NCBI GenBank assembly: GCA_039881145.1
Contig: JAYKKI010000039.1
Location: 15,754,001-15,818,000 of the forward strand
DNA from: Druceiella hillmani
Lineage: Eukaryota; Arthropoda; Insecta; Lepidoptera; Hepialidae
Length of the DNA stretch: 64,000 nucleotides
Direction of reading: 5' to 3'
The notes under the pieces are model-generated. The model did not search any database. It was not told the origin of the DNA and saw only the letters and a list, made by a program, of their open reading frames with translations. The first letter of the stretch is position 1, and each line of letters starts with the position of its first letter. A program made the position numbers and the translations under genes. Positions 52,571 through 64,000 of the stretch are shown one piece after another.

Positions 52571-53669
52571 AAGTCTTTCTTTGAACAAGAAATTATGAAG
52601 TTTAGTGAAAGGTTATTAAACAAAACAGGCAACAAATCATTGATAACCCTTTTTTCTTTATATAATTCAATAATTTTAAAAAATTTAAGGAATGACTTCT
52701 TCCGACAACCCAATAATTTACCTCATTACTACATTATTAAAATCTTATTTCAATTGCGTACACAAGCGAAAATGTAAAAAAGTTGTATTCCAATTCGAGA
52801 AAAGGCTACAAATATTAAGATATTATAAATTGGCCTCAAAATGTCTTAGCTTATCTCTCAGTTCTTAGAGATAAGGATTATTATATTATTTACACAATAA
52901 GTAACTTATTTACAGAGCCGTGTGGAAGAGTAGACTTAAGTGTATCTGTATAAAAATATTACTCAAATTTTAAATTATCTTCCAACTATAATCAGGTCTA
53001 AATTTAGTCGATCTCTTTGCCTAGAGCTACATATACATAATGATAACAATAATGCATTCCTAATATATTTGCCAACTTATATGAATAGGAATTCATCACA
53101 ATGATAAATAATAAACAAGCCAGTAATGGCTACAGAGAAAAATAATGTTTCACTGTAATAGAATATTGCCTTCCTATCACGTTACTCTTATCTATGATAT
53201 TAATGTCATGATAAAACTGTTTTTGTATAGTTGAGTTTAGAATTGAACAATATATATTTTTAATGTCATCCAACCTATTGTGTAACTCCGTATTATACAA
53301 TTAATATCAAATAAATGGGGGATTTTTTCTTTTTAATACAAATGTCAAAAATCACCAATAAATTTTAATCTGTGTACAAAATTTTAATATACAATTTAAA
53401 TATACACTTCTTTTTAATATACACTTCTTTTTAATGTATCTTCCGATACATTTAAAATGGAGTTGAACATTTTTTTGCATTTCTCATCAAGTGGGGTATG
53501 ATGGGATAAATCTTTAAAAGAAAACTGAGGTTTCATTTACTATTTTTTATTTTTAAATCCCATTATAATTAAATTAAGATTAGATAAATACCTTTTTTAT
53601 TTCAAAATTTGATTAAAAAACAATTTGATTTATTAATATAAATGTACTCCTATGTACATGTAAAGCACC

Positions 53670-55145
53670 TTAATCCTCATCTGGGTCAAAGAACATTTCC
53701 AACAAGGCTGGATTTTGACACTGCATACCTTCCAGTCGCTGAACACCTTTCCACTTAATCATTGAAGGTATAACCATTAAGCGAGTTCTTGGATCAGTTC
53801 TGAATGGGTTTTTGCTATCTTTCCACCTGCAAAGGACATAATATAAGTAAAGCAATTCATTTCCTCTTATATACTTGTGCACACAGCATTTAATACTTTC
53901 TTTTGCATTAATATTTTTACTTTTTGCATTTCTACTCTACTTACTACATTTACTTAAATATTTTAGGATATTCTATATCTTAGTATGTATAATCATTGGT
54001 GCATCTATTAGTAATCATGTAACTTTTGGACGACTTGACCGATTGAGGTCATATTCACACAATATATTCATAATGCTAAGGCGATGGTTCATAGCTAGGA
54101 TTTGATAGGGAGCGCTGTAGTCAAGTTAATAACAAATTCTTTATTTATGAACTAAAATTACTCTGGAAAGGGGTCTTTATCTAATATTTAATAATTAAAT
54201 TTTATTTAGTTTACATTACCCTCTGTTTACAAAAATAATTCAACAAACACTATTTATTTTCGTACATATAAATACAGTTAAAAACAAATTCTTACATGGA
54301 AAGATAAACTTTTATTTCATTGTTTTCTACAATTAGACTTTAATAATGTTTATACCAAAATTTGTAGTGTCCTATATTAGTCACTTTTAAACTTCTTAAA
54401 AGATTTAAAAGAAATATAATTCATACTAAAATGTTTTCTTTTCACATGATAAATGTTCAATAAATAATGAGTTCATATTAACTTGACTCGTGTAAAAATA
54501 AAACAATGTACTGTAAATTAAACAATTTTTATAAAATGTTATACTTTATGTATAAAATTTTATAATTAATTGTGGATACATTTATTTGGATTTAGTCGAT
54601 GACGTCGTATTCAATAGATGCAATATGACCATGTAAAATGATCAAAGAATATGGTCCCAATTAAAGTTGTGTGGTAACTATGATTAAGTGACAGAAAGTA
54701 TATAAAAGATACACTCATATTGAAATTGAGATTTGTGAGGACCATTTTTAGAGCGCTAATGATTTTTCTATATATTATAAAGTCATTTTAATTTAGCACT
54801 TAAGAATATAATTTATTTAAAAGAGTAGTTGGACTTACGTTGGACGATCTCCAACTATTACTGTAACCACAATTGAATTATCATCTTCTAACTTTGAGAG
54901 GACTTCTTCTATAACTGGTTCGGCTGGAAATCGAAATTTTCACCGTTTAATAAATCGATTATTTAATATAATTAAATGTATTAATGTGATAGCAACAAAC
55001 CTTGGACACAATCGGGGCACCAGCTTTCACCGTTGGGAAGTTTTGATCCACTGAAGATAAAATAAATCGATGGTCCTTTCGGGTCAATGCTATCGATGTA
55101 TTTACAAAATTCATCATAACCGTAAATTTCCACTTTAACAACCAT
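53670..55145 (-). CDS. TXNDC17: Thioredoxin domain-containing protein 17 (TRP14-like)
   Basis: Three exons on the minus strand: 55001-55145, 54839-54923 and 53670-53826, with GT-AG introns and consistent phases (1, 2). They encode 128 residues, close to the usual 123. The start MVVKVEIYGYDEFCKYIDSI opens a thioredoxin fold. The redox motif is WCPDC with Cys43 and Cys46, the positions found in TRP14. Further landmarks are VVTVIVGDRPTWKD, NPFRTDP (typical of this family), the cis-Pro turn IPSMIKW and an acidic C-terminus. TRP14 is a cytosolic disulfide reductase with narrower substrates than thioredoxin. An upstream in-frame ATG at 55214 is less likely than this family-conserved start. Confidence 0.93.
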
Positions 55146-56065
55146 GATTGACGATTTAATAAACGAGTAAAAAAATTTTAAACTATATTTATATAATAAA
55201 TTTGCGGTATTCACTGATTTCCAGAAATGAGTTCATCTACAAAAAAGTTATATTGTCAATAAATTATATTGTAAATTCACGTAGAATAAGCCTTAACATA
55301 CGATTCGCCGGAAGAGCCAAACTTAACAATTGTCAGTAAAGTGTCATGTGTCAAGTAATTTTTATTTTGTTTTTATACGGTATTGAAACTACGAATTCCA
55401 CGACTTGCCCAATTAACACATAATATATGGAGTGTAAGGTGGTTTATTCGATAAGATGGCCACGTACAATCTTTTATTGTTCTTTAGTATATGTTTTTAG
55501 TTAATATCAGTAAACTACGGCTACTAGTGCATATACACTTTTGCAACTATTATTCACATTCAGACTTTAATGTATTTCATTTTGAGAATTACAATATTTT
55601 TCTGTTTTTTTTCCGTAAATGTAATCGCCAATCGATAATGTAACCTCAAAATATATTTCAAATTAATAAGTAATGCTAGAACCGTTTTTAATCAAATAGT
55701 AACGATAGCACTTTTGGAAATAGAGCCTTCCGACGAAAGTTATTTTTTAAACTATTTTAAGAATAAAAAGGAAAACGATATTTCAATTTCGGTAACGAGC
55801 AAATCATTAATTATAAATTAATTTTCCCTTTCTTGCAAGATAAACTACTTTTTTTTCAAACATTATAATTTAAAAAAAAAAGAACCAGACCATTTTTCAT
55901 AGATTGCATTAAATACAAATACTCTGTACATAGTTTATCCGAATTTACACTATTTTTTAAATGTTGGCAAATTTTCTGCTATAATATATTATTTCTCCTG
56001 TATAATAGTTTCCAGTGAGATTCGAAAATAAATCATTGATCGATTTTTTGTAAGAATTTATTTAC

Positions 56066-56069
<4 letters not shown>

Positions 56070-56111
<42 letters not shown>
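56070..56111. repeat. (TA)n microsatellite
   Basis: A pure TA tract. Confidence 0.95.
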
Positions 56112-56117
<6 letters not shown>

Positions 56118-56879
56118 ATTGTAAGAATATAAACTTCTATTTTAAATTTTTCCTTTCCAATGAAATTCGCAAGCGAACAAATTCTATTGTTATAGTCTCT
56201 TGTTAAGGTCGTGGCTTTTTATTCTTCCTGTGTTATATGGTACGCTACAATTCTATAGAATAATACACTCCAATTTTTCCATTTTCCTGGATAAACTAAC
56301 AGCTTTATTTTTAATTCTTGCCGGCCGCACGGGATCTTCATTGATAGGTATGTAAAAGCTCCTAGAGGTTGATTATAACGCTGATGTATGGCGTTTATTC
56401 CCAGGAAGACCATCTCGTTTCTTCCAATACAAAGAATCGAATCTTAATTTAAAAGACTTTTAGTCACTTTATTTGAAAATAAATATTATGTCAATTTGTT
56501 CCACTGATAACTTGAACTCGATAAAAAATTATACTATGTGAAAAAAAAACTTATTACCTCTTGTCCACATCCGGCAAGATAAAGACTTACGACTCGAGTA
56601 AGGCTACAAAAATATCCAATTCTCTTTTCTCTTGCAAACCAACATGCTTTCTTTAGACATTTAAAGCATTGTTGTAGCTTTATCCTCTAAAATCCTTCAT
56701 TGTGATGATATCATTTTCAAGAACTGACACGTCTGTTTCCTACAAAATATTTACAATCGTGTTATTTAATGGGAAGAAGACCCTCAATGGGATCATCGTC
56801 TTTCATATATTAAATTATAAACGGTAGTCGGTCAAAATAATACAAATTGAGCGTAGAATTAACACAATATTTTGCTGAT

Positions 56880-57086
56880 TTAACTTCGATTATGATTTTC
56901 TTTAATATCTTTTCCTTTACCACAATAAACTCGTTGTAAATATTTACTAATAAGTACAAAGGTGTCTTTTCCAGGGACTCCCATAATTTTTAAGCTATCT
57001 CCGAAAATTGGATAAAATTCGTTTCCATCCCAAACAATTTCAGTTATTGGGAGATCCGAGGCATCGTTGTCACTACGAAGTCGATG
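56880..57086 (-). CDS. Unassigned coding-like segment
   Basis: A 68-codon open stretch without its own ATG start reads SDNDASDLPITEIVWDGNEF, then YPIFGDSLKIMGVPGKD and FVLISKYLQRVYCGKGKDIK. It has balanced protein composition, unlike the surroundings. In-frame extension upstream is cut by a stop, but protein-like sequence continues (DLLFHQKRIVAVTEFSPF). A GTAAAG donor-like site lies inside the CGKGK codons. It could be an exon of a gene running from 58782 or a decayed duplicate. No family was recognised. Confidence 0.35.
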   Translation of the reverse strand, partial: HRLRSDNDASDLPITEIVWDGNEFYPIFGDSLKIMGVPGKDTFVLISKYLQRVYCGKGKDIKENHNRS

Positions 57087-57986
57087 TCATCTAAATGGGG
57101 AAAATTCTGTAACAGCGACAATCCTCTTCTGATGAAATAGCAAGTCAGTATCTCCTTTACTGACAGCTTAATTCCACGCGAGATAAGTCCTCATATTTTA
57201 CATCTACGTTGAGCTATTCTAGTACTTAAAAATGATGAGTTTATTATGTTTACAATGACCGTTTTCATTCGGGGAAGATAAATGCAATTTGAAATTATTG
57301 AATATAAAACGTGAATTGGATAAAAAACTTTTTTGAAGGTAATAACAGATAAAGGAACATGATAGTCATTTCCTGTTAATGTCAACGCTATCTACTTTTG
57401 TTTATCTGTATTGATCTGCTATTTGCCTCCATGCGATTTCTGAAAAAATAAATTAACATTGTATATGAATAAACATTGTATATGATAAACAATTAAACCA
57501 CATGTTCAAAAGCGAAATACATTTAAAAAATAGTATTGAAAATGAACGACGAAAATGATTTAATATTAATATAAAATTTATCAGATCATGAAATCGTTAA
57601 AATTTAGACCGTTAATGAAAGCAAAGCTATAATCAATATCGATAAGTCATTGATGAAATATTTTCAACAGTATTGAACTTTTATAGATTTCAGTGCATGT
57701 GAAAATTTTTGTAATAATGCTCCTAGTTATGAGCTATCCCATGTATTAAACACTATTTGGAAGGTTCTGACACCGACATTTAACATACTCCACACACCAC
57801 TTATAGCGCGCAGAAGTTATGATACCCTTTTCGTTGGAAAAAGCATTTATGGAATTTATCAGTTTCGTAACATTAATTCTGTATATATTTACCATTTTGA
57901 GTCTCTTTTAAAAATATTCATTATTTAGATCGATTCAAAATAATATTGGAGTTCCAACAAATAGTATATTTGGCCTTAAACCGAAT

Positions 57987-58412
57987 ATTCAGCGGGGACC
58001 TTGGCCAAATATTCAGCAAAACTATTTGATATGATTTGAAAGCTATGTACATATCTGAAAGTATTCCACGTCTTGTCAATATAATTCACTAATATAAAAA
58101 GGCTAATGCAATAGATCTTGCACATGAGTTAAACAACAAAAGTTAAAGTAACCTGTATATTGAAGATTTAACAAGATAATTTTTTTTTGTAAAAAGTACT
58201 CTATCGGTACATTTTACACAGAGGCTATAAAACAAGCAGCAATGGAAGTACAAATTCTGATGAGTTCCGAATATTTAGAGGGGACCTTGGCCAAATATTC
58301 AGCAAAACTCTTTGATATGATTTGACAGGATAAAAATTTTTGTGAAAAAAAAGTCTATCGGTATATTTTACACAAAGGCTATAAAACAACCAGTGATGAA
58401 AGTACAAATTCG
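57987..58412. repeat. Two interleaved direct duplications
   Basis: GGGGACCTTGGCCAAATATT with flanks occurs at 57995 and 58277. TCTATCGGTA(C/T)ATTTTACAC with GGCTATAAAACAA occurs at 58200 and 58351. The two repeat pairs alternate, suggesting a partial tandem duplication of about 150-280 bp. Confidence 0.75.
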
Positions 58413-58479
58413 TCTAGGTTTAGATGAAATAGAAGATGACTGATGAGTTTAGATAATTCTAAGCATACCACTTCTTATC

Positions 58480-58782
58480 TTATAAGCATACCACACCTTC
58501 CCTTTTTACATCGACGGTAAAATATATTTGCTTATTCGAGAAAAACAGAGTACAGTTTTCGCAATATTTGGAAAAGCTAGCAGCAAAATGTTTACCCACC
58601 CAAATGTTTGCACCTTCGATGAAATTGTTTTCCAAAAGTGACATCTGAAAAACTAATATTTCTACATTATAACGTTTGGCTTCTATGCTTTTGATGTAGG
58701 GAGTACTAAGGCAAGTATTTGTTGTCAGGTGTAGAATCCGACATAATATAGTAAAAGTCCAGATAGCAAATACTAAATTCAT
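58480..58782 (-). CDS. Candidate first exon of a secreted protein, unassigned
   Basis: An open frame of 202 codons (58480-59088) is the longest in the window. From the internal ATG at 58782 it reads MNLVFAIWTFTILCRILHL, then TTNTC, a convincing signal peptide. About 75 residues follow (KRYNVEILVFQMSLLENNF, then EGANIWVGKHFAAS) with no known motif. A GTAAAAAG donor-like site occurs near 58508. The 250 bp upstream (58850-59060) is CpG-rich and may be the promoter or 5' UTR, so the longer upstream translation is probably fortuitous. Confidence 0.4.
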   Translation of the reverse strand: MNLVFAIWTFTILCRILHLTTNTCLSTPYIKSIEAKRYNVEILVFQMSLLENNFIEGANIWVGKHFAASFSKYCENCTLFFSNKQIYFTVDVKREGVVCL

Positions 58783-59085
58783 TTTGGTGATTCGACACGC
58801 CATTTCATACTTCAAAAGTAAAGTCAAAACTACCGACGGCAATATACAGAACTTGAGAAAGAGCATCGCGACACGGACGATCTCCGAGAGAGACAGCGCA
58901 TACCCGGAAGTCTCGCGTCTCGTGTGTGGAAAAGCAGCTCTCAGCGCGCCGTTCTTGATGATGGTCCATCGCTCGAACTGAGGCGTTGCGATGCACGGGT
59001 TGGACGCTTCCCATTTCGTCGCCGAAGGTGCTGCGCAAGGTAATGGCAAAGAATAGTAACTATTACTACTTAAAGAAGCGACATT

Positions 59086-59104
59086 CACCTCCCCCCCCCC
59101 CCCG
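59086..59104. repeat. Poly-C run
   Basis: About 15 consecutive C residues in a GC-rich patch. Confidence 0.9.
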
Positions 59105-60034
59105 CCAATTTAATGTCACCCGCAGATGTTGGGTACGATGGTGAGTAAGTGTTCCTAGGTTGCCGCTCGCTGCGTGCCCGCGGATTTTTTCCATTTTGCT
59201 ATCTTTTGTTGAATTTAACTTGCGTAATTCTGTCGTATATGATAGCTATTTATAGTAGACTTGGGCGATATGAATATTTTGAGATATTGAGTACGACGAG
59301 TACTAGTATTATAAAATATGGGTACATATCGGTGACAAAATAATCGACGAGTATTGGCGACGTAATTCCATTATAAGAGTACTCTATTACAAATATATGT
59401 AGACTTATGATCACATGAGATGTCCAATAAGTTTTTATTGCCATTTATTATTTAAGGTTCAATGCTCAAATATTTTATTTTTTTCATCATGTCATTAAAG
59501 ATATTACCATAAATATTCGCGGTTCCAGGCTTCGGCCTGATAAGTAAATGATACAGTTAAGATAATCATTTAGAAAGTGTATTTAAAAAACCGAATCAAG
59601 TTATTAATTATCCCAACAGGAATACAGAAAGCATTTAGACTAGATCGCCGTATTTAAAATCCTAGTTTTAAAATACCTACTCGTTCTCGTCATATTCAGT
59701 AAATATTTGTCCGTTAGCTGCAAAGTACGAAGCATTGCTTTTCTTAATGAATATATGTCATGCAGAAGTGTTTTACTAGTATTAAAATATTCGGTTTGTT
59801 CCTTATTGCTTATACGTTTTAGATTTTAAGGAGCGAGAAAGCCTACGTACAATATGCAGCCCTATCATAAAGTAACAATTGTCCGAACGTCCGGTAGGTC
59901 ATTCCATACAATTATCACCAATACCAAATATTTTGTATTTTGCATACCAAGTACATATTTTATCCAGAGGTATCAAGTATTTTTACCGGTGACATTAAAT
60001 ACGTATCACCTTTAATTTATAATAATTGAATATA

Positions 60035-60130
60035 ATGGCCCGTTAGTGTGCTGTTTACGGGTTTTTAGAAAGCAATAATATAAATAAGGATAGGAGATTT
60101 TTTCCCTTCCGATGAAAGAAGCTAAGACAA
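60035..60130 (+). pseudogene. THAP zinc-finger relic
   Basis: ATGGCCCGT, then a stop, then CAVYGF, a spacer NNINKD, and RRFFPFR. Except for a Cys-to-Phe change and two stops, this is the start of a THAP domain (Cys-x4-Cys ... F-F-x-FP). THAP domains occur in P-element-like transposases and host factors. The rest of the gene is not visible. Confidence 0.35.
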
Positions 60131-60178
60131 CTGCATGTTCTTATAAATAATGTTGTCTTATATTACCAACTTATTTAG

Positions 60179-60615
60179 TCATCATCATCATCATCATCAT
60201 CATATATATTAATACGCTAAGGTTTTAAGATGTTACACTCCCTTTTTAGAAAAAACCTCACAACTAATCCACATAAATTATATATCATTTTATAGATAAT
60301 TGCTTGCTCTACCGGCATCCACAACTAACAAATTTATTATTGCTATTGTTTTTGCAAATTAATTAATTATTAAAATTATATACACAAAACAGCAATGCTG
60401 CCATCTAACGGCTCAACGTCAATATGATTGACGGTCGGTAAAATTTTTGTTTAATTTCAAATCCACTCACGTATAAATAAAGTGGCGCTTTAGCTCAATG
60501 CTTTTGATACTTGCGCCTCTATATGTCAATTTTAGTAAAATATTTGTTTGATCCGTCATTTGAGCTTCATAATGGAATAAATAATAATGCGAATACTTCG
60601 CACGGGTCACGCTAC
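60179..60615 (+). mobile_element. Non-autonomous Helitron, long subfamily, copy 2
   Basis: Starts in a (TCA)n run, continues TATTAATACGCTAAGG, and matches the 6652-7155 element in reverse, including GCTTGCTCTACCGGCATCC and AAAGTGGCGCTTTAGC. The 3' end keeps CTTCGCACGGGTCACG, but the hairpin has one change and the terminus reads CTAC instead of CTAG. About 70 bp inside the 3' region is deleted relative to the other copy. Confidence 0.7.
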
Positions 60616-60719
60616 TTCTATATTAATATTATTATTATCAAACCACTTTTACACAATTTTATGTATAGTGTGAAATATTTATTTACATAATTACATTTTT
60701 ACAATTAGGTAATAAAAAA

Positions 60720-61000
60720 AACACACGCGCTAGTATAAAGGTACTGCTCCAGCGCGCTATAGAGACAATCAGTTGGAAAGAGAAACAGCTATGTTGCTGA
60801 TGTATTAGCATCGACTCGCTCGGTCAACGCGATTGCTCCCAATGATCGAGAGCGATATTCAATAATAGCAAATATTCTTTACCTGCACGCTGCTGACAGC
60901 CCTACATCAATTTACGCACATACACAAACAGATACGGATAGGCGAGTACGTATGGAATGGTGTAGGCAATTAAATCGGTTCGCTAGTATGGAGTGTCGGG
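60720..61000 (-). other. Possible gypsy 3' terminal region
   Basis: GC-richer sequence (GCGCGCTGGAGCAGTACC on the minus strand, GAGCGAGTCGATGC) follows directly after the gypsy pol gene and before plain AT-rich DNA. It is where the 3' LTR should be. A TGTAGGGCTGTCAG could mark an LTR start near 60905, but no second copy is in the window to prove it. A related 40-bp piece is seen at 58960-59000. Confidence 0.3.
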
Positions 61001-64000
61001 GGTGGGGTAATGGTTCCACTGCTCGAATCGACGACTTGCGATGCGCGGGATGCAGCCATTGTTTACTACGTACTGGCCATTAATGGTCTTGTCTTATTTA
61101 ATTATATGAGATCGTCTTCCGCGCTTATCAATGTGTGGCCGTCGCCGTTTGGTAGGTTTGGTAAGTGCAGCTATAGGACTCCCCCTCAAGCGAAGCGTAT
61201 TGGTAGATGCATTGTGCGCCCAGAGCACGTTGTCTCGATCGGTGAGTGGAGCGGCGAAGCGATCGGATACGTCGGGTAATTTAATATTTGAACCGCGCGG
61301 CGAGTCGTTGCGGCGAATGCGCAGTGTTTACTGTTCGCTGTCTGTGTAGATTATGTAAGCGGCTTCTGGCAGCCGATTGAAAGCGTCGCCTGTCTACCTG
61401 GTAGTTGCAGTGTGAATGTTTTGCCGTATCGTTTTAATATTCTGACTGGCCATCGATTGCAAGGGGCCTCTTGATCGCGTTAATGCGTACGAATATATGT
61501 TCGCAAGTCGCGAGATCTTGATGGATGAATATAGACCGATGTCTAGAGTATGGTTTTGAAGGTGTGAGTGGCTTGAGTGCGTCGATAGCGTTGCATAGTT
61601 GTTGCACGTAGTTTTAGTTCAAGTCTGCGTGTTAGTAATTGTTGTTAGGAATTCGCTGGGTAGTCTAGGACTGTGCCGTAGGTTAATTCGGCGGCGCTTA
61701 CTCCGTTGTCCGTGCGTAGCGAGTCGTAAACCGAGGGGTCGTAGGTAATTCGTGCATCCACGATGTTTTTCCGCTCAAGCGAGACATTAGCGTGTCTTTT
61801 TGTGAACGGCGTCAACGTTCAATTATTCCCTTGTACTGTGGATGATATGGAGTGGTTCGTATCTTTTCGATGCCTAAACAGTTCGTGAGACTGGCGAAAA
61901 GTTGGCTCCCGAATTGGAATCCTTGATCACTGGTTATCTTGGCGGAGCATCTGAATCTCGATATCCAATTCCGTAAAATATTTTATTCGTTGTTATATTT
62001 TATTTTATCCGATTCGGCAGTTATTTTGTCAGTAGGTGTGGTACTCATCTCGTTGCACGGTCGATAATTATAACGCAAATCGGCAGTTGCGCAGTGTAGT
62101 AGATGGGGCCCGTCGATATCGATGTGTTTTGTTTTTTTTGGTGGCAGGCATGTATTCCCATGCCTTGGTCCATTTTGTGATGTCCGTGTTCATTGATGGC
62201 CAGAAATACTTTTGTGTCACCATTTTGCGTGTTGTTCGGATGCCGGGATGACTTATATCGTGCATGGATTTGAAAGCAGTACGGTCTCGGGTATGTATAG
62301 GTGAGTATCCTGGGTCGATACCTCACAATATAATTTGCAGTTGGTGTTGGGTAGGTTAACTTGTTTGAGCGATAAATTGCTTTGTTGGGCTTGCAATTAT
62401 ATCGCACGATTCGTTACCTGTGTCTCGGCTATTTTAGTGAAGTCAGGCGTCGATGGGCTTCATTTTATTGTCATTGCCCGCTATGAGTATATGGCGTATG
62501 TCGGTAGTGAACTCGGAAATGAAGGAAGCTCTCTTGTTCTTCTCAGTATGTCGGTGGCCGATGGTGGCTTGTCAAGGACGTAAGTGAGTGGTTTGTAGTA
62601 GGTGAAAACAATAAATTTACGTCCTTCGAACAACTTTCTAAAGCCATACATATCTCTAACAGCTCGCGAGCGTATATATGCTATTTCCGATTCATCCACC
62701 CGGGTTGTCTCGAAGCCCCTCATGGGACCCGTAACGACCCACCTCATACAAAAAGATGGTCAGGACCTTCTGGACTACCAATGAGCAACGGATATCTCTG
62801 AAATGCGTCTCTTTCTAGCAACAAGGGATTCGTTAGCCAAAAACTCGAAATTTAACGGACCCGCAACAAAACTCCTGCCTCGAGCCAAAATGGAATTCGC
62901 CGTTCCGCAATAGCGACTTTGGTAGGCAGGAGACCCACCAAAGCCGGAAACGCATCCGTTGAGCAAATTCTGTAAGCTTTGGCCAGCGCCAGTGGCGGCT
63001 CGCGCAAGTAGCCCAGTGGTTGCCACTTATCGTCGATATATTACTGTAGTATAGCGCCGGCTGACAGATTGGATGCGTTGGTGTATAATGCAATGGGTGA
63101 ATTGTGCAATGAGTGAGAGAATAAGGCTGCATTTTTAATGCTGCCCTTACACGCCTCGAACGCTTGATCCACTAACGGGGTTCAGACGCCTGATGTTATG
63201 TCTCGCTTCTTTTCGTTGTGAAGGTACGCACTCAGTGGCGCTTGAAGTAATGTGGCGTCGGATATATTTTCTTGGTAGTAATTGATCATGTCGAGAAAAC
63301 GTTGAAGTTCGTTGATGGTTTTTGATTTGGGGAAGTCGATAATGGCCTTGATCTTTTCCTCCGGGGGCTCGATACGGCTCGATACGCGGTACCCGAGGAA
63401 TTTTATCTCTGCGTTGCCGAAATTGTACTTGGAGGGGTTGATTGTTATACCATTTTCGCCGAGCCGCTGGATTACTGCTTCAAAGTGTTGATGGTGTCCT
63501 ATTGGCTCTTGGGTATCACCAAGAGGTCGTCGATGAAGGGGAAGACGAACTCGAGTCCGCGGAGCACCTCGTGAATGAATAGTTGGAAGTTTGGCTGGCA
63601 TTCTTGAGAGTATCAAGAATGTCAGCGAGACCTGGGCACATTCGAAAATACTGAACGGCGTAACGTTTGCAATATTTTCGATGTCCGCTTTCCAGACCGG
63701 GATCTGAGAGTTTGCCAATTTAGGTCAATGGTGCTGAACACGGTTTTATTGGCCAATTGGTAGGCGAAGTTCTTAATGCGTAGTATCGGGTAGGCTCGTC
63801 TGTCGGCATTCTTTTTGGGTACGACGTGGTGTGGAGATGACCAGGGGCTTTTGCTTGGACAACATAGACCCTGTTGGATCGTGTTCTCGAACCCCTTTTA
63901 TGACCAGTTCATATCACTGGTTCGTGGCGGTTCGTTCGTGGCGGTAGGGGTCTTGCTCGGCAGTGCAAATGCGGTCCGGTCGTTTCAACGACGTATTTGA
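61000..64000 (-). pseudogene. Ty3/Gypsy LTR-retrotransposon pol relic, cut by window edge
   Basis: Minus strand, many frameshifts. The reverse transcriptase (about 63180-64000) retains FPFIDDLLV (about 63526) and EIKFLGYRVSS with PPEEKIKAIIDFPK. The RNase H is split: an YTNASNLSAGA-type start near 63030, then ARELLEIC and GRKFIVFTYYKPLTY near 62600-62680. The integrase has the zinc-binding HDISHPGIRTTRK (62180-62265), first Asp in HIDIDGP (62110), second Asp in TSDQGFQFGS (about 61920) and Glu in YHPQYKGIIER (about 61830). The C-terminal tail runs to about 61000. Plus-strand ORFs here are shadows. Inactive. Confidence 0.85.
62704..62990 (-). mobile_element. LINE 3' fragment inserted in the gypsy RNase H
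   Basis: The gypsy translation breaks after KWQPLGY and resumes with the ARELLEIC segment about 290 bp later. The intervening sequence (GGGACCCGTAAC, GGACTACCAATGAGC, CAACAAGGGATTCGT, CCAAAAACTC) matches the LINE debris at 40790-40890 and 41800-41880. It also reads FEFLANESLVARKRR, paralleling FLADESLV there. Confidence 0.6.

Noticed and set aside
54959..55141. 60-codon minus ORF MLKWKFTVMM
   Set aside because: Out-of-frame reading of TXNDC17 exon 1.
58784..59038. Overlapping ORFs on both strands in the GC-rich patch
   Set aside because: The open frames follow from local GC content. The region is better explained as 5' sequence of the candidate exon at 58480-58782.
61010..63132. Several ORFs of 60-99 codons on the plus strand and in alternative minus frames
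   Set aside because: They are shadows of the GC-richer gypsy pol relic on the minus strand; none has motifs of its own.

Overview
The window is animal nuclear DNA, most likely from an insect. It is very AT-rich and gene-poor, has spliced genes with GT-AG introns, many (TA)n tracts, and is packed with decayed transposable elements of types common in insects. I cannot name the species; a hemipteran-like genome would fit, but that is only an impression.

Two host genes can be modelled completely, both on the minus strand. A sigma-type glutathione S-transferase lies at 14797-17485 (four exons, 200 codons, no breaks). A TXNDC17/TRP14-type thioredoxin-like oxidoreductase lies at 53670-55145 (three exons, 128 codons, WCPDC active site). 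Two further minus-strand stretches (58480-58782 and 56880-57086) look like exons of an unrecognised secreted protein. A 52-codon orphan ORF at 40182-40340 also looks like coding sequence.

The rest is a transposon landscape. 1-6650: AT-rich sequence with faint coding relics, including THAP-like starts. 6650-13800: a Helitron, two foldback elements, two hAT relics and a mariner relic. 14800-18600: the GST gene, with a Helitron and a truncated foldback copy in its last intron, then a second Helitron. 21500-27100: an inverted-repeat cluster and a nearly complete hAT element with terminal repeats and a perfect 8-bp target duplication. 27400-37350: three more foldback copies and several tandem repeats. 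38570-43900: minisatellites followed by LINE and BEL/Pao retrotransposon debris. 48200-52600: a LINE 3' end, a Tc1/mariner element between (TA)n tracts and a mariner relic. 60000-64000: a Helitron and a degraded Ty3/Gypsy element running off the right edge.

The most notable system is the foldback family (7176, 12094, 15328, 27404, 33780, 37094). Each full copy is a near-perfect hairpin of about 215-240 bp with a one-sided tail of about 45 bp. Tails end in ATTCAAT, two copies are 5'-truncated, and three have 8-12 bp target duplications. The arms carry a 41-nt sequence that folds as a hammerhead ribozyme. I infer a non-autonomous Penelope-like retroelement with inverted pseudo-LTRs.
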